Of a stretch of DNA of 64,000 nucleotides, positions 8,616-16,029 are shown one piece after another. The stretch's first letter is position 1. The number at the start of each line of letters is the position of its first letter. The notes beneath the pieces are model-generated. The model worked only from the letters and a program-made list of their open reading frames with translations. It searched no databases and was not told the DNA's origin. Origin of the DNA: Subtercola vilae (lineage in GTDB: Bacteria; Actinomycetota; Actinomycetes; Actinomycetales; Microbacteriaceae); contig NZ_QYRT01000012.1 of NCBI RefSeq assembly GCF_004923255.1, positions 40,494 through 104,493 on the forward strand. The letters are read 5' to 3'. Position numbers and translations under genes: made by a program.

Positions 8616-8631
8616 ATACCCCCTGGGGTAT
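8616..8631. promoter_or_regulatory. CsoR/CstR-type operator palindrome
   Basis: ATACCCCCTGGGGTAT: arms ATACCCC and GGGGTAT around a 2-base centre. This is the G-tract-centred dyad recognised by CsoR-family repressors. It lies between the divergent reductase-rhodanese gene and the small Cys-rich gene at 8681, and can control both. A related element occurs at 15995-16011. Confidence 0.82.
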
Positions 8632-8680
8632 ATTTATTTTGAAAGGTTCACTCCGTGGACCTGAGATCGAAGGAGCGTTC

Positions 8681-8848
8681 ATGTGTAGAGCTGTGAAGTG
8701 CCGTGTCTGCGGGAAGACGACTTGGGCGGGCTGCGGTCAACACGTCGATCAGGTTATGCGCGCTGTTCCACGAGCGGATCGGTGCCCCGGGCACGAGAAG
8801 GAACCGTCGAAATCGAAAGGCTTCTTCGGGCGACTCCTGACGAAATAG
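8681..8848 (+). CDS. Small Cys/His-rich (putative zinc-ribbon-like) protein
   Basis: A 55-residue protein with Cys at 2, 7, 10, 18 and 35 and His at 21 and 38. The pattern CRVCGKTTWAGCGQH is followed by RCPGH, which suggests a small metal-binding fold. A basic tail (KSKGFFGRLLTK) follows. The start at 8681 is chosen for its AAGGAG site five bases upstream; longer upstream frames lack one. It diverges from the sulfur-stress operon and shares the operator at 8616-8631. I recall similar short proteins as conserved hypotheticals in actinobacteria; no function is known to me. Confidence 0.75.
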   Translation: MCRAVKCRVCGKTTWAGCGQHVDQVMRAVPRADRCPGHEKEPSKSKGFFGRLLTK

Positions 8849-9079
8849 ATGGATGCCCCGCATCTGAACATTCACAGCGACAGACACGCCGGAGGGCTTC
8901 CATCCAGCGCCCACCACAGCCCAGCTCAACGCCGCCATCCCCCCCAGCACCTCTTCATGGCCAGCGCACCCGTTCGCCCAAACGAACTGCAACCCGGTAT
9001 CGAAACGGTGCCGTCTGCTGTGGCATTCCTGGCCGAACGACAATTCAACAGATGGGCCTACATCCGGATCTGACATTTC

Positions 9080-10387
9080 TCATGAGCAACAGGACCCTCC
9101 GTCACCGGGCCCGGAGGAGCAGACACCGGTCTCGGGGAGGATGAGCTGCACGACACGAGCCGCATCAGGGTCGCCTGCGAGTTCGTCGGCAATGGATCGA
9201 ACCTGCTCGTAGCCGGTCAGCATCAAGAAAGTCGGGGCGCGCCCGTACGACTTCATCCCTGCAATGAAGAAGTTCGGCTCCGGTTGCGTCAGCTCTGCGA
9301 CCCCGTGCGGAGGAACAGTTCCACAGGAATGAAGGTTGGGGTCGATCAACGGCGCCAACTGGCGAGGAGCTTCGACGATGTCATCCAGCGACAGGCGTAT
9401 CTCGCGCAAGATCGAAAGGTCCGGCCGGAACCCGGTCGCTGCTACGACGATGTCGCCACGAAGCTCGAACGGGTTCCCGTATCGGCGCCCTGTCAGCCGA
9501 ACACCCTCCTCGTCGGGGTGGGCGTCGTCGATCTCGAACAGATCGACGAGTTCAACAACGCCGCGACGAACAAGAGAATGAGTGTTGTCACCGAGTTGCC
9601 CGCGGGCGGCCAATTCGTCTGTTGCCTCTCCGAAGACCCGCACGGGGGTCGCATTTCGGATCACCCACACGATCTCGGTTTCTGGCTCCGTTTCTTTCAA
9701 CTTCGCCAGAGCCAGGAGGGTATTCGCGGCCGAATGCCCTGCGCCGACGACCACGACACGGCGCCCCGCGAACCTGGCCCGTTCCGTACCGAGCACATCA
9801 GGCATCGCGTTCGCCAACCACAGTGCCCCGTCTGCGGTGGGGTTCCAGCCGGAGGCGAGGAGCCCATTCGCGTTCGAGAGGGTTCCCGACGTATCGATGA
9901 CCGCTCGCGCCAAAAGGGTCTCGTCAGCAGTTGGCGTGGAGATTCGAAGGAGGAAAGGAGTATCGGCGCGGCCCATGGAGCGAGTTTTGTCCATACCCTG
10001 CCGGGACACCGCTGTCACTCTCGATGAATATCGCAGCACCGGGGAGAGCGCGGGTGTTCCGGCGAGGGGAAGCAGGTAGTCGCGCACGACCTCAGACCCC
10101 AACGGCAGCCTCCTCGCTTCGGGGGCATCCCAGCCTGCCGCATCGAGGAGCCGGGCGGCGGCCGGATCGACCACCTCAGACCACGGCGAAAAAAGTCGCA
10201 CATGACCCCAGGACGACACTCCGGCACCAGCGGCTTCGCCGGCTTCCAGAATCAGGACCTCCACGCCCCTCTCGAGCAGGTGCGCGGCTGCAGCAAGGCC
10301 CACCGGCCCCGCGCCGATCACGACCACGGGGAGTCCGGCGAGGCGGGACGCTTCGCGTCTCGCCGGCACCGTCAGTGCCATCGTCAC
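9080..10387 (-). CDS. ArsO-like FAD/NAD(P)-dependent flavoprotein of the arsenic operon
   Basis: A 435-residue two-dinucleotide-binding flavoprotein. An FAD GxGxxG (VIGAGPVGLAAAAHL) lies near residue 22 and a second one (VVGAGHSAANTLLALA) near the middle, as in flavin monooxygenases and ArsO-type proteins. The C-terminus ends in a Cys-rich tail (CSSGPGDGGSCCS) that could bind arsenite or another thiophilic metal. GTG at 10387 overlaps the arsC stop and has AGGAG eight bases upstream; an ATG six bases later is possible. Its place after arsC supports a role in arsenic handling, but the reaction is unproven for this family. Confidence 0.8.
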   Translation of the reverse strand: MTMALTVPARREASRLAGLPVVVIGAGPVGLAAAAHLLERGVEVLILEAGEAAGAGVSSWGHVRLFSPWSEVVDPAAARLLDAAGWDAPEARRLPLGSEVVRDYLLPLAGTPALSPVLRYSSRVTAVSRQGMDKTRSMGRADTPFLLRISTPTADETLLARAVIDTSGTLSNANGLLASGWNPTADGALWLANAMPDVLGTERARFAGRRVVVVGAGHSAANTLLALAKLKETEPETEIVWVIRNATPVRVFGEATDELAARGQLGDNTHSLVRRGVVELVDLFEIDDAHPDEEGVRLTGRRYGNPFELRGDIVVAATGFRPDLSILREIRLSLDDIVEAPRQLAPLIDPNLHSCGTVPPHGVAELTQPEPNFFIAGMKSYGRAPTFLMLTGYEQVRSIADELAGDPDAARVVQLILPETGVCSSGPGDGGSCCS

Positions 10388-10809
10388 GAAAGCATCTCCT
10401 CGGTCTCGGCGGGGAGCAACTCCGACAGGAGCGCTTCGATACGGGCCCGGATGTCGTCACGGATCGGCCGTACCTCATCGATGCTCTTCCCGGCCGGATC
10501 GGTGAGTTCCCAGTCCTCATAGCGCTTGCCGGGGAAGATCGGGCAGACATCACCACAGCCCATCGTGATCACGACATCGGATTCGCGCACCTGGCCCGTC
10601 GTCAGCAGCTGGGGCACATTGCCCGTGATATCGATGCCCTCCTCGGCCATCACGGCAACCGCGACCGGATTGATCTGGTCTCCCGGTTCCGAGCCACCGG
10701 AAAGCACCTCGACCCGCCCCCCGGAGAGCTCCTTCATGAACCCCGCAGCCATCTGGGACCTACCAGCGTTATGGACACACACGAACAACACCGTCGGCTT
10801 CTCGGCCAT
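10384..10809 (-). CDS. arsC: Arsenate reductase, low-molecular-weight phosphatase type
   Basis: A 141-residue ArsC of the LMW-PTPase fold. The CX5R loop CVHNAGRS starts at Cys11, with the general-acid Asp in TDPAGKS. It reduces arsenate to arsenite in the cytoplasm; actinobacterial versions often use mycothiol/mycoredoxin. The start at 10809 (MAEKPTVLFV) is chosen because the upstream extension crosses the promoter and operator. It diverges from arsR over a 24-bp dyad and is followed by the ArsO-like gene. No arsenite exporter (ArsB/Acr3) is adjacent, unless the PF03773-type permease at 16.2 kb serves. Confidence 0.92.
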   Translation of the reverse strand: MAEKPTVLFVCVHNAGRSQMAAGFMKELSGGRVEVLSGGSEPGDQINPVAVAVMAEEGIDITGNVPQLLTTGQVRESDVVITMGCGDVCPIFPGKRYEDWELTDPAGKSIDEVRPIRDDIRARIEALLSELLPAETEEMLS

Positions 10810-10855
10810 CACCACTCCAGACATAGACGAACATCGATGCCTAGATTCTGGATCA

Positions 10856-10879
10856 AGACATCGACAACTGTCAATGTCT
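10856..10879. promoter_or_regulatory. ArsR operator dyad
   Basis: AGACATCGACA and TGTCAATGTCT are 11-bp arms with one mismatch, separated by AC. The dyad sits between divergent arsC and arsR, ending 17 bp before the arsR start. It is well placed for autoregulation by the ArsR protein encoded next to it. Confidence 0.78.
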
Positions 10880-10895
10880 TTGTCAGACTGGTGCC

Positions 10896-11246
10896 ATGCC
10901 CGTCGCCACACTGCTCCCCCTTACCGATGTCACGGCCTGCTGCGCGCCCATCACCCGGGAACCGCTCGGCGCCCACGACGCGGAAACGCTCGCGAAGACC
11001 CTGAAGGCTCTCGCCGATCCGGCCCGGCTCCGCCTGGTCTCGATGGTGGCCGCACACGATGGTCAGGAAGCCTGCGTCTGCGACCTCATCGAACCCCTCG
11101 GCCTCAGCCAGCCGACCGTATCGCATCACCTGAAGGTCCTCGTCGACGCGGGCATTCTCAGCCGCGACAAACGCGGCGTGTGGGCCTATTACGCCATCAT
11201 TCCTGGGGCCCTGGACGCTCTGGCGGCCGCCCTGACAACTCCCTGA
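10896..11246 (+). CDS. arsR: ArsR-family arsenite-responsive repressor
   Basis: A 116-residue winged-helix SmtB/ArsR repressor. The DNA-recognition helix is around LSQPTVSHHLKVL. Cysteines at 15-16 (TACCAP) and at 60 and 62 (ACVCDL) resemble the N-terminal Cys pair plus third Cys used for As(III) binding in Corynebacterium-type ArsR. It represses the divergent arsC operon until arsenite binds. Its 3' end overlaps the tail of the convergent lgt gene by 50 bp. Confidence 0.9.
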   Translation: MPVATLLPLTDVTACCAPITREPLGAHDAETLAKTLKALADPARLRLVSMVAAHDGQEACVCDLIEPLGLSQPTVSHHLKVLVDAGILSRDKRGVWAYYAIIPGALDALAAALTTP

Positions 11247-12150
11247 TCGACAGGTCTGCGTCACCGTTCGCCTCGTTGCCGGAGAGAAGCTGCGACAGTT
11301 TCGAGGCCCTGCCTGAAACGTAGGGGCTTCCGGGGTTCGGCAGGTGCCGCCTGGTCTGGACAGTGAACAGCACGACACCGACCACTGCCAAGAGGAGGGC
11401 GGCGATCACGTTGGCTTTCAGGCCGGCGAAGACAAATTCGGTCGGGTCGAGGCGAAGGGATTCGAAGAACGCTCGCCCGATTCCGTACCAGATGAAGTAC
11501 AGCGCGACGGTTCGGCCGGAGTGCAGTCGGAGGCGGCGTTCGAGATAGATGATCAGGAACGCGCCGGCGATGTTCCAGATCATCTCGTAGAGGAACAGGG
11601 GGTGGAACAGGGTGCCCGGTGGCAGGCCGGGGGGGAATGCGGCGTTTGTCGCCTCGATCTGAAGACCCCAGGGCAGCGTGGTTGGCCCGCCGTAGAGCTC
11701 GTGGTTGAAGTAGTTGCCGAACCGGCCGAACGCCTGGGCGAAGAGAAGACCCGGGACGAGGGCGTCGGTGAACGCCCAGAACCGAAGGCCCCTCCTTCGA
11801 CAGGCGATGTATGCGCCGATGCTCCCCGCGATGATGGCGCCGAAGATCGCAAGCCCGCCTTCCCAGACGAACAGTACTTTCCAGAGGTCGGCGCCGGGGA
11901 AGAAGTAGTCGTTCGGGTGTGTGACGACGTGATAAAGCCGCCCTCCGACGATTCCGAGCGGGACGGTCCAGAGTGCGACGTCGAGCACGATGCCCTTCTC
12001 TGCTCCTTGGCGGCTGAGTCGGCGTTGGGTGAGCGCGACTGCAATGAGGATGCCGGTGAGGATGCAGAGGGCGTAGAAATGGATCGTGAACGGTCCGATA
12101 TCGAAGGAGCTGATCGGGGGGCTGGGAATGCTTTCGTGCACAGTGCTCAT
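11197..12150 (-). CDS. lgt: Prolipoprotein diacylglyceryl transferase (probably an accessory copy)
   Basis: A 317-residue polytopic membrane enzyme with the Lgt signature GRFGNYFNHELYGG, a following HPLFLYEMIWN segment, and several hydrophobic helices from the N-terminus. It transfers diacylglycerol from phosphatidylglycerol to the lipobox Cys of prolipoproteins. The C-terminal 50 residues are a charged extension of unknown use. Lying among arsenic and fluoride genes rather than with trp or pyk, it is likely a second copy of the kind carried on metal-resistance islands; that is inference, since the rest of the genome is not visible. Confidence 0.9.
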   Translation of the reverse strand: MSTVHESIPSPPISSFDIGPFTIHFYALCILTGILIAVALTQRRLSRQGAEKGIVLDVALWTVPLGIVGGRLYHVVTHPNDYFFPGADLWKVLFVWEGGLAIFGAIIAGSIGAYIACRRRGLRFWAFTDALVPGLLFAQAFGRFGNYFNHELYGGPTTLPWGLQIEATNAAFPPGLPPGTLFHPLFLYEMIWNIAGAFLIIYLERRLRLHSGRTVALYFIWYGIGRAFFESLRLDPTEFVFAGLKANVIAALLLAVVGVVLFTVQTRRHLPNPGSPYVSGRASKLSQLLSGNEANGDADLSIRELSGRPPERPGPQE

Positions 12151-12344
12151 TTCAGTTGGGCGAGGTCGTCTCGCACCGAATCGATGGCGTGTTGGGCGTT
12201 CTGCAGCTGTTCGGTGCTGCTCTGGCTGAGGTCCGAAGGCCTGGGCACCAGGCCTTCGGATAGGGGCTGCAGGTCATCGTGAAGGGGCTGCACTATCGGG
12301 GGCGCAGTGATTGCCGGAACGAGAGTCGGGGCAGTACCCGTCAT
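12147..12344 (-). CDS. Small hypothetical protein coupled to lgt
   Basis: A 65-residue frame with an ATGA overlap into lgt, starting just after the MarR gene. It is Pro/Gln-rich at the N-terminus (APTLVPAITAPPIVQP) and has a probable helical C-terminal half (LQNAQHAIDSVRDDLAQLK). It has no signal peptide or recognised motif. Operon position and stop-start coupling support it being real, but it could be a remnant of a longer gene, as several neighbours are. Confidence 0.45.
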   Translation of the reverse strand: MTGTAPTLVPAITAPPIVQPLHDDLQPLSEGLVPRPSDLSQSSTEQLQNAQHAIDSVRDDLAQLK

Positions 12345-12348
12345 CCCG

Positions 12349-12846
12349 TCACAGCCCGATCGTCAGAAGGTCGTGGAGTGGAATCTCCCCGGCTGCGTGC
12401 GTGAAGGTGTCGAACGCGACGGTCAACGCGACCTGCTCCTCTTCGCTGAGGGCCGAGAGGATCCGGGCCAGTTCGGTGCGCCGCGATGCCGTGACCTGGT
12501 CGACAAGCGCCTGTCCCTTCGCTGTGATGGTGATGACGATCTCCCGACGGCTGTCGGGGCTCGGTGTGCGATTCAGCCACCCCGCCGACACCATGCGCTG
12601 AACACTGCGGCTGAACGTGGACTGCACCGCACCCATCCGCGCGGCCAGATCACCGATCCGGATCTGACCGGCACCTGAAACGACGACCAGAACCCGGAAC
12701 TGCGGCAGCGTGACCTCGGTCAACGCCTCGATCATCGACCGGGCCACAACGCCCAGAAGCGCTCTCGATGCGAGCAAAGTCGCGTCGACCAGGGCAATTT
12801 CACCCACCCGCTGACCACCGCCAATCCTGTGATAAGTCACAGACAT
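12349..12846 (-). CDS. MarR-family transcriptional regulator
   Basis: A 165-residue winged-helix regulator. The HTH region (IRIGDLAARMGAVQSTFSRSVQRM) is followed by a wing with DSRREIVITITAKG, as in MarR. A perfect-arm palindrome (CATATGCG/CGCATATG) overlaps the ATG at 12846, so autoregulation is likely. It stands upstream of the small protein and lgt on the same strand and may control them. The effector is unknown. Confidence 0.88.
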   Translation of the reverse strand: MSVTYHRIGGGQRVGEIALVDATLLASRALLGVVARSMIEALTEVTLPQFRVLVVVSGAGQIRIGDLAARMGAVQSTFSRSVQRMVSAGWLNRTPSPDSRREIVITITAKGQALVDQVTASRRTELARILSALSEEEQVALTVAFDTFTHAAGEIPLHDLLTIGL

Positions 12847-12863
12847 ATGCGTTAGCGCATATG
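12844..12863. promoter_or_regulatory. Palindromic operator overlapping the MarR start codon
   Basis: CATATGCG and CGCATATG arms around TTAG. The left arm contains the MarR start codon, so a bound dimer would block initiation directly. Size and symmetry are typical of MarR sites. Confidence 0.7.
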
Positions 12864-12950
12864 AATTGAGTGTACCTAGTGGGAGCCTTTGTGGCTTCGG
12901 GGTCGACTGTCGGTTCCAGGGTGGGCGGTGAGTGAGTGGATGCGGTCAGG

Positions 12951-13163
12951 TCACAGTGACCCGCCGATCGTGAGGCCGGCGAGCGCTGCCAGAATGGCGA
13001 GCACGAGCATCCCGAACCCGTTCATCAGTGCGGCGCCCCATCGGCGTTCCTGCAGCAGGCGAACGGTCTCGAAGCTGGCTGTGCTGAACGTGGTGAAGCC
13101 GCCCATCGGCCCGGTTCCGATGATGAGGTGCCACGACTCCGCGACCGCATGGCTGAGGGTCGC
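12951..13163 (-). pseudogene. Second crcB copy, N-terminal half deleted
   Basis: Reading this strand in the -1 frame relative to the crcB tail gives [17 protein letters not shown], then FETVRLL and two hydrophobic stretches ending GLTIGGSL and a stop at 12951. That is the C-terminal half of a CrcB/Fluc fluoride channel, including the GGFTTFST sodium-site motif. No N-terminal half exists: the sequence joins the end of crcB directly and out of frame. Actinobacteria commonly carry crcB in adjacent pairs, so this is a broken second subunit. The upstream limit is approximate. Confidence 0.8.
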
Positions 13164-13612
13164 ACCAGTGCGATACCGCAGAAAGTTGCTGCGGCGCCCA
13201 GCAGCACTGTCATGACGGCGTAGACGATCGCGACACTGGTGCGGCCGTGGGTGAGCAGGATGCCCGTGTCGGTGGCAAGCGTGCTGTAGGTCGTGAACCC
13301 CCCGAGCACACCGGTGCCGACCAGCAGACGCACGATGCGTCGGCGTCCGTGGTCAGGCCCGGCACTCGCGAGGGTTTCCAGCAGCACGCCGAGTGCGAGA
13401 GCGCCGATGACGTTGATCGCGATGATCACGACGGCGATGTCATCGATCTGGGGTGCGCCGAGCGCGAGCAGCTCCCGGATCGCGGTGCCGACCACGCCGC
13501 CCACTGCGACCAGCGCGAGGTAGGCGGGCCGGATGTGTACCGGCCGAGGGGCCGCCCCTCTGGCCTGGTCGGTTTCGATGTCGCTGTCGACCGGGAGTTG
13601 ATCGCCGCTCAT
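13025..13612 (-). CDS. crcB: Fluoride channel CrcB/Fluc, with an out-of-frame tail from a decayed second copy
   Basis: The 195-residue frame contains a full four-helix Fluc domain (about 30-150) with [10 protein letters not shown], the polar NVIGALALG segment and the GGFTTYST sodium-site motif. Such channels export fluoride as dual-topology dimers. The last 45 residues (from about RPSAM, Arg/Ser-rich) are not channel sequence: they are the wrong-frame reading of the remnant second crcB, so this protein ends in a junk tail. Its start overlaps the eno stop. If this lineage needs a CrcB1/CrcB2 heterodimer, the channel may be non-functional. Confidence 0.88.
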   Translation of the reverse strand: MSGDQLPVDSDIETDQARGAAPRPVHIRPAYLALVAVGGVVGTAIRELLALGAPQIDDIAVVIIAINVIGALALGVLLETLASAGPDHGRRRIVRLLVGTGVLGGFTTYSTLATDTGILLTHGRTSVAIVYAVMTVLLGAAATFCGIALVRPSAMRSRSRGTSSSEPGRWAASPRSAQPASRPFACCRNADGAPH

Positions 13613-14760
13613 GCGAGTCCGTAGGAGATCGTGGGGTTCTGTGCTTCGATCTGGGTGAGCCGGTTGTATTTCGCCACGCGTTCTCTGCGGGCGGCCGTGA
13701 TGGCGTCGAGGGTCTGGCTGACGGTTCCGATCTGGTTCGGTTTGATGAGAGCCGCCGTCGAGTAGTGCTCGTGCGCGCCGTCGAGGATGCGGGCGGCGTC
13801 GGTGACGTAGAGGTCGTCACCGACGAGCTGGATCCGGTCGGCGAGGCGCCCGGAGAGCGCGATCCACCCTTCGTGGTCGTCTTCGGCGAAGCCGTCCTCG
13901 ATGCTCCGGATCGGGTACGAGTCGACAAGGTTCTCGTAGTAGTCGACGAGCTCGTCGCGGGCCAGTTCCCGGCCCGCCAGCCGGTAGCGGCCGCCGCCGA
14001 GGGAGAAGCCGTTGGCGGCAGGGTCCATCGCGATCGCGACACTGTCGACTCCGGGCGTGTAGCCGGCATCGGTGATCGCGGCCACCAGCAGATCAAGCGC
14101 TTCCTCGGCGGAGTCGATCGGTGGCGCGAATCCTCCCTCGTCACCGAGGCCCGCGGCGGAATACTTCGTACTGATGCGCCGGGCGAGAGCATGGTAGATC
14201 TCCGCTCCCGTCCGTACTGCCTCGGCTTCGGTGGCCGCCTGCACGGGTGCGATCATGAATTCCTGGAAGTCGAGTGCGTTCGTCGCATGGGCGCCGCCGT
14301 TCAGCACGTTGAAGTGCGGCACCGGCATCCGCTCTGCCGAACCCGTCACGAGCGACAACCAGCGGTGAAGCGGCAGCTCTGCCCGGGTGCCGTCGAGGTC
14401 ACGGAGTGCCCGGTCGAGGTCACTGATCGTGTTGTACGAATGGTGTGTCAGAAGCGTGCCGATCTCGGTTCGTACTGCGGTGACCGCGCCCTGCACGCCG
14501 AGGCCTCCGTATGCGGGGCCACCGTCGCGGAGTTCGACGGCCTCGAACGCTCCCGTCGAGGCTCCCGCGGGTGCTGATGCGACCGCCTCGAAACCGTCGT
14601 CGAGACGAAGCGACACACGAACGGTCGGGTTGCCGCGCGAGTCGAGAATCTGCTCGGCGGTGACCGTACTGATGGTGAGCGCGTGTCCTGTCGGGTGGCT
14701 GACGTATTCGCCCGCGTCGTAGGCAATAGTGCGGTTGTGGTGTCCGGTGTAGTCGTTCAT
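13609..14760 (-). pseudogene. eno: Enolase paralogue with two in-frame internal deletions
   Basis: Clearly enolase: ILDSRGNPTV, PAGASTGAFEA, DFQEFMI, GDEGGFAP, SIEDG, GDDLYVT and LIKPNQIG are all present. The protein is 383 residues instead of about 425. About 27 residues are missing after DLDGT (the NKSxxGANAILxVSLA block). About 42 are missing between LDAITAA and RVAKYN, which removes the catalytic-loop His, the ISHRSGE segment and the second active-site Lys. Both gaps are in frame. It probably makes a protein that cannot catalyse 2-phosphoglycerate dehydration. Enolase is the classic fluoride target and often accompanies crcB, hence its place here. Confidence 0.85.
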
Positions 14761-15432
14761 CAGGTTCCTCCTTCGTGTGCCAGCAGCTCGGCGGCGGCGT
14801 GGGCGCTTTCTGTGTTCAGGTATGTGCCGGTGCCGGTGCGGGTGCGCACCCGCAATGTTTTGTCGAACGAATACACGAGCGGATGCCCGGTGGGAATGTT
14901 CAGCCGTTCGAGCTCGGTGCTCGGCGAAGAAGGCCCGCACCCTGACTTACACATCGGTAAGGGACTCCGAGCGGGTCAGCGCCTCGGCGGGCAGTCGGCC
15001 GAACAGACGGCTGCCTGCCAGCGTTTCGTATTGGGCATCTGTCATCGGTGGTGGGGCATCGGAAACCGATCGTCGCCATCGCAGAAACTGTGCATCACCG
15101 TATTCGGCGCGAACTTCGGCCTTCGACAAGCCGGTCAGGGAGCCGTAATTGCGTTCGTCGAGGCGCCAGTCGCGAAGGACACGAGCCGGCCACAGGCGCA
15201 GGTCATCGACGACCGTCTGCGCCGTGATCGTCACACGCCTCAGTTCCGAAGCGAACACGGCGTCGGGCGCGATGTGCGCGGCGGAAAGCTGCGCGGCAGC
15301 ACAGTGCGCTTCGGCGACGCCTGTCTGCGAAAGACCGACGTCGAGCAGCCCGGTGAAGAGGCCCTCGGCGTTTGCGGTGTTTTGGCCGTGCCGCAGCAGC
15401 ACCAGCCGGGATACTCCGGCGTCGCCCGTCAT
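14760..15432 (-). pseudogene. Phosphoglycerate mutase gene with internal deletion and frameshift
   Basis: The N-terminal part (15432 to the premature stop at 14947) is a good histidine phosphatase/GpmA sequence: LRHGQNTAN, FTGLLD, ELRRVTITAQT and RLDERNYG, ending RSESLTDV. In another frame, 14912-14760 encodes the normal GpmA C-terminus (LERLNIPTGHPLVYSFD ... NTESAHAAAELLAHEGG) and stops with an ATGA overlap into eno. The intervening segment with the second catalytic His (HGNSLR-type motif) is absent. The gene was thus once intact, coupled at both ends (ATGA with uspA as well), and lost about 60 codons. Confidence 0.82.
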
Positions 15433-15819
15433 GAAGTCACCGCCCACGGGAGGGCATCGTCTGATGCGACCGGTGCCACCGGGATGACAATCACCGGCCG
15501 GTGTTGACGGTGGGCCAGATGCGCGGCAACGGAGCCGTTCAAGAACTCACCGACAGTGGAACGCCCGCTGGCGCGGCGGGTTCCGACCACGATCGCCGTC
15601 GCATCCCACTCCCCCGCGAGTTGCGCGAGAGCAGCGGCCGCGTCGCCAGCCGGTATCGACGTACACGAACACCAACCGCGCGCCGAACCGTTCCGCGAAG
15701 ACGACCGCCTGCGAGACCACGACGTCGGGCATGCCCGGGAACACGCCGACGACAATGACTGGCGTGCTCACTACCGCCAAAGGTTCGGGCAGTGACGATG
15801 CGGTGGGTGACTGTGACAC
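15429..15819 (-). pseudogene. Universal-stress (UspA) family gene with internal deletion and frameshift
   Basis: The GTG at 15819 follows AGGAG directly and begins a UspA N-terminus (PVIVVGVFPGMPDVVV ... LVFVYVDT). Near 15655 the coding frame changes, and the second frame encodes the UspA C-terminus (AGDAAAALAQLAG, IVVGTR, GSVAAHLAHRQHRPVIVIPV) with the nucleotide-binding G-x-GS region. The middle of the domain, about 45-50 residues, is missing. It is the first gene after the candidate fluoride riboswitch. Confidence 0.8.
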
Positions 15820-15825
15820 GGTGGG

Positions 15826-15909
15826 CTCCTATCTCGTGGCGCACCAAAGTGCTGAGATAGGGACTGTTGTCGACCTGGGTCGAGGTTGGTTACGGTGAGC
15901 CCCACCGCC
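15826..15909 (-). promoter_or_regulatory. Candidate fluoride (crcB-motif) riboswitch with translational switch
   Basis: On the minus strand, 15909-15888 reads GGCGGTGGGGCTCACC then GTAACC, matching the crcB-motif 5' core (GGCGATGGAGTTCGCC then ATAAAC in the Bacillus example as I recall it). A hairpin CGACC-CA-GGTCG lies at 15882-15871, and the 3' strand AGTCCCTA at 15865-15858 can form the pseudoknot with GGGGCT at 15903-15898. The same 3' strand continues as CCTATCTC (15861-15854), which is perfectly complementary to GAGATAGG (15835-15828) overlapping the AGGAG of the next gene. Ligand binding would therefore free the ribosome-binding site. It precedes uspA-gpm-eno-crcB. Confidence 0.72.
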
Positions 15910-15994
15910 GTCGCACCAAGGTGCTCTCTAAACATGCCACAGATGACTGGGTAGCGCTACGACCGAGACGGCTGGTGATTCCACGGTCGCAAGC

Positions 15995-16011
15995 GTACCC
16001 TAGGGGGGTAT
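15995..16011. promoter_or_regulatory. Second CsoR/CstR-like operator
   Basis: GTACCCTAGGGGGGTAT: TACCC and GGGGTAT arms resemble the dyad at 8616-8631 with a degenerate left arm. It lies 19 bp before the DUF305 remnant and its downstream permease gene, and may put them under the CstR-like regulator at 6.3 kb. Confidence 0.6.
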
Positions 16012-16029
16012 CCAATAGGGGAGTTGACG

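Noticed and set aside
8849..9079. Possible small gene between the Cys-rich protein and the ArsO-like gene
   Set aside because: Frames on both strands lack motifs and ribosome-binding sites; composition not convincingly coding.
14760..14940. N-terminal 60-residue extension of enolase
   Set aside because: The Arg/His-rich extension is the wrong-frame reading of the gpm tail; enolase begins at 14760 with an ATGA overlap.
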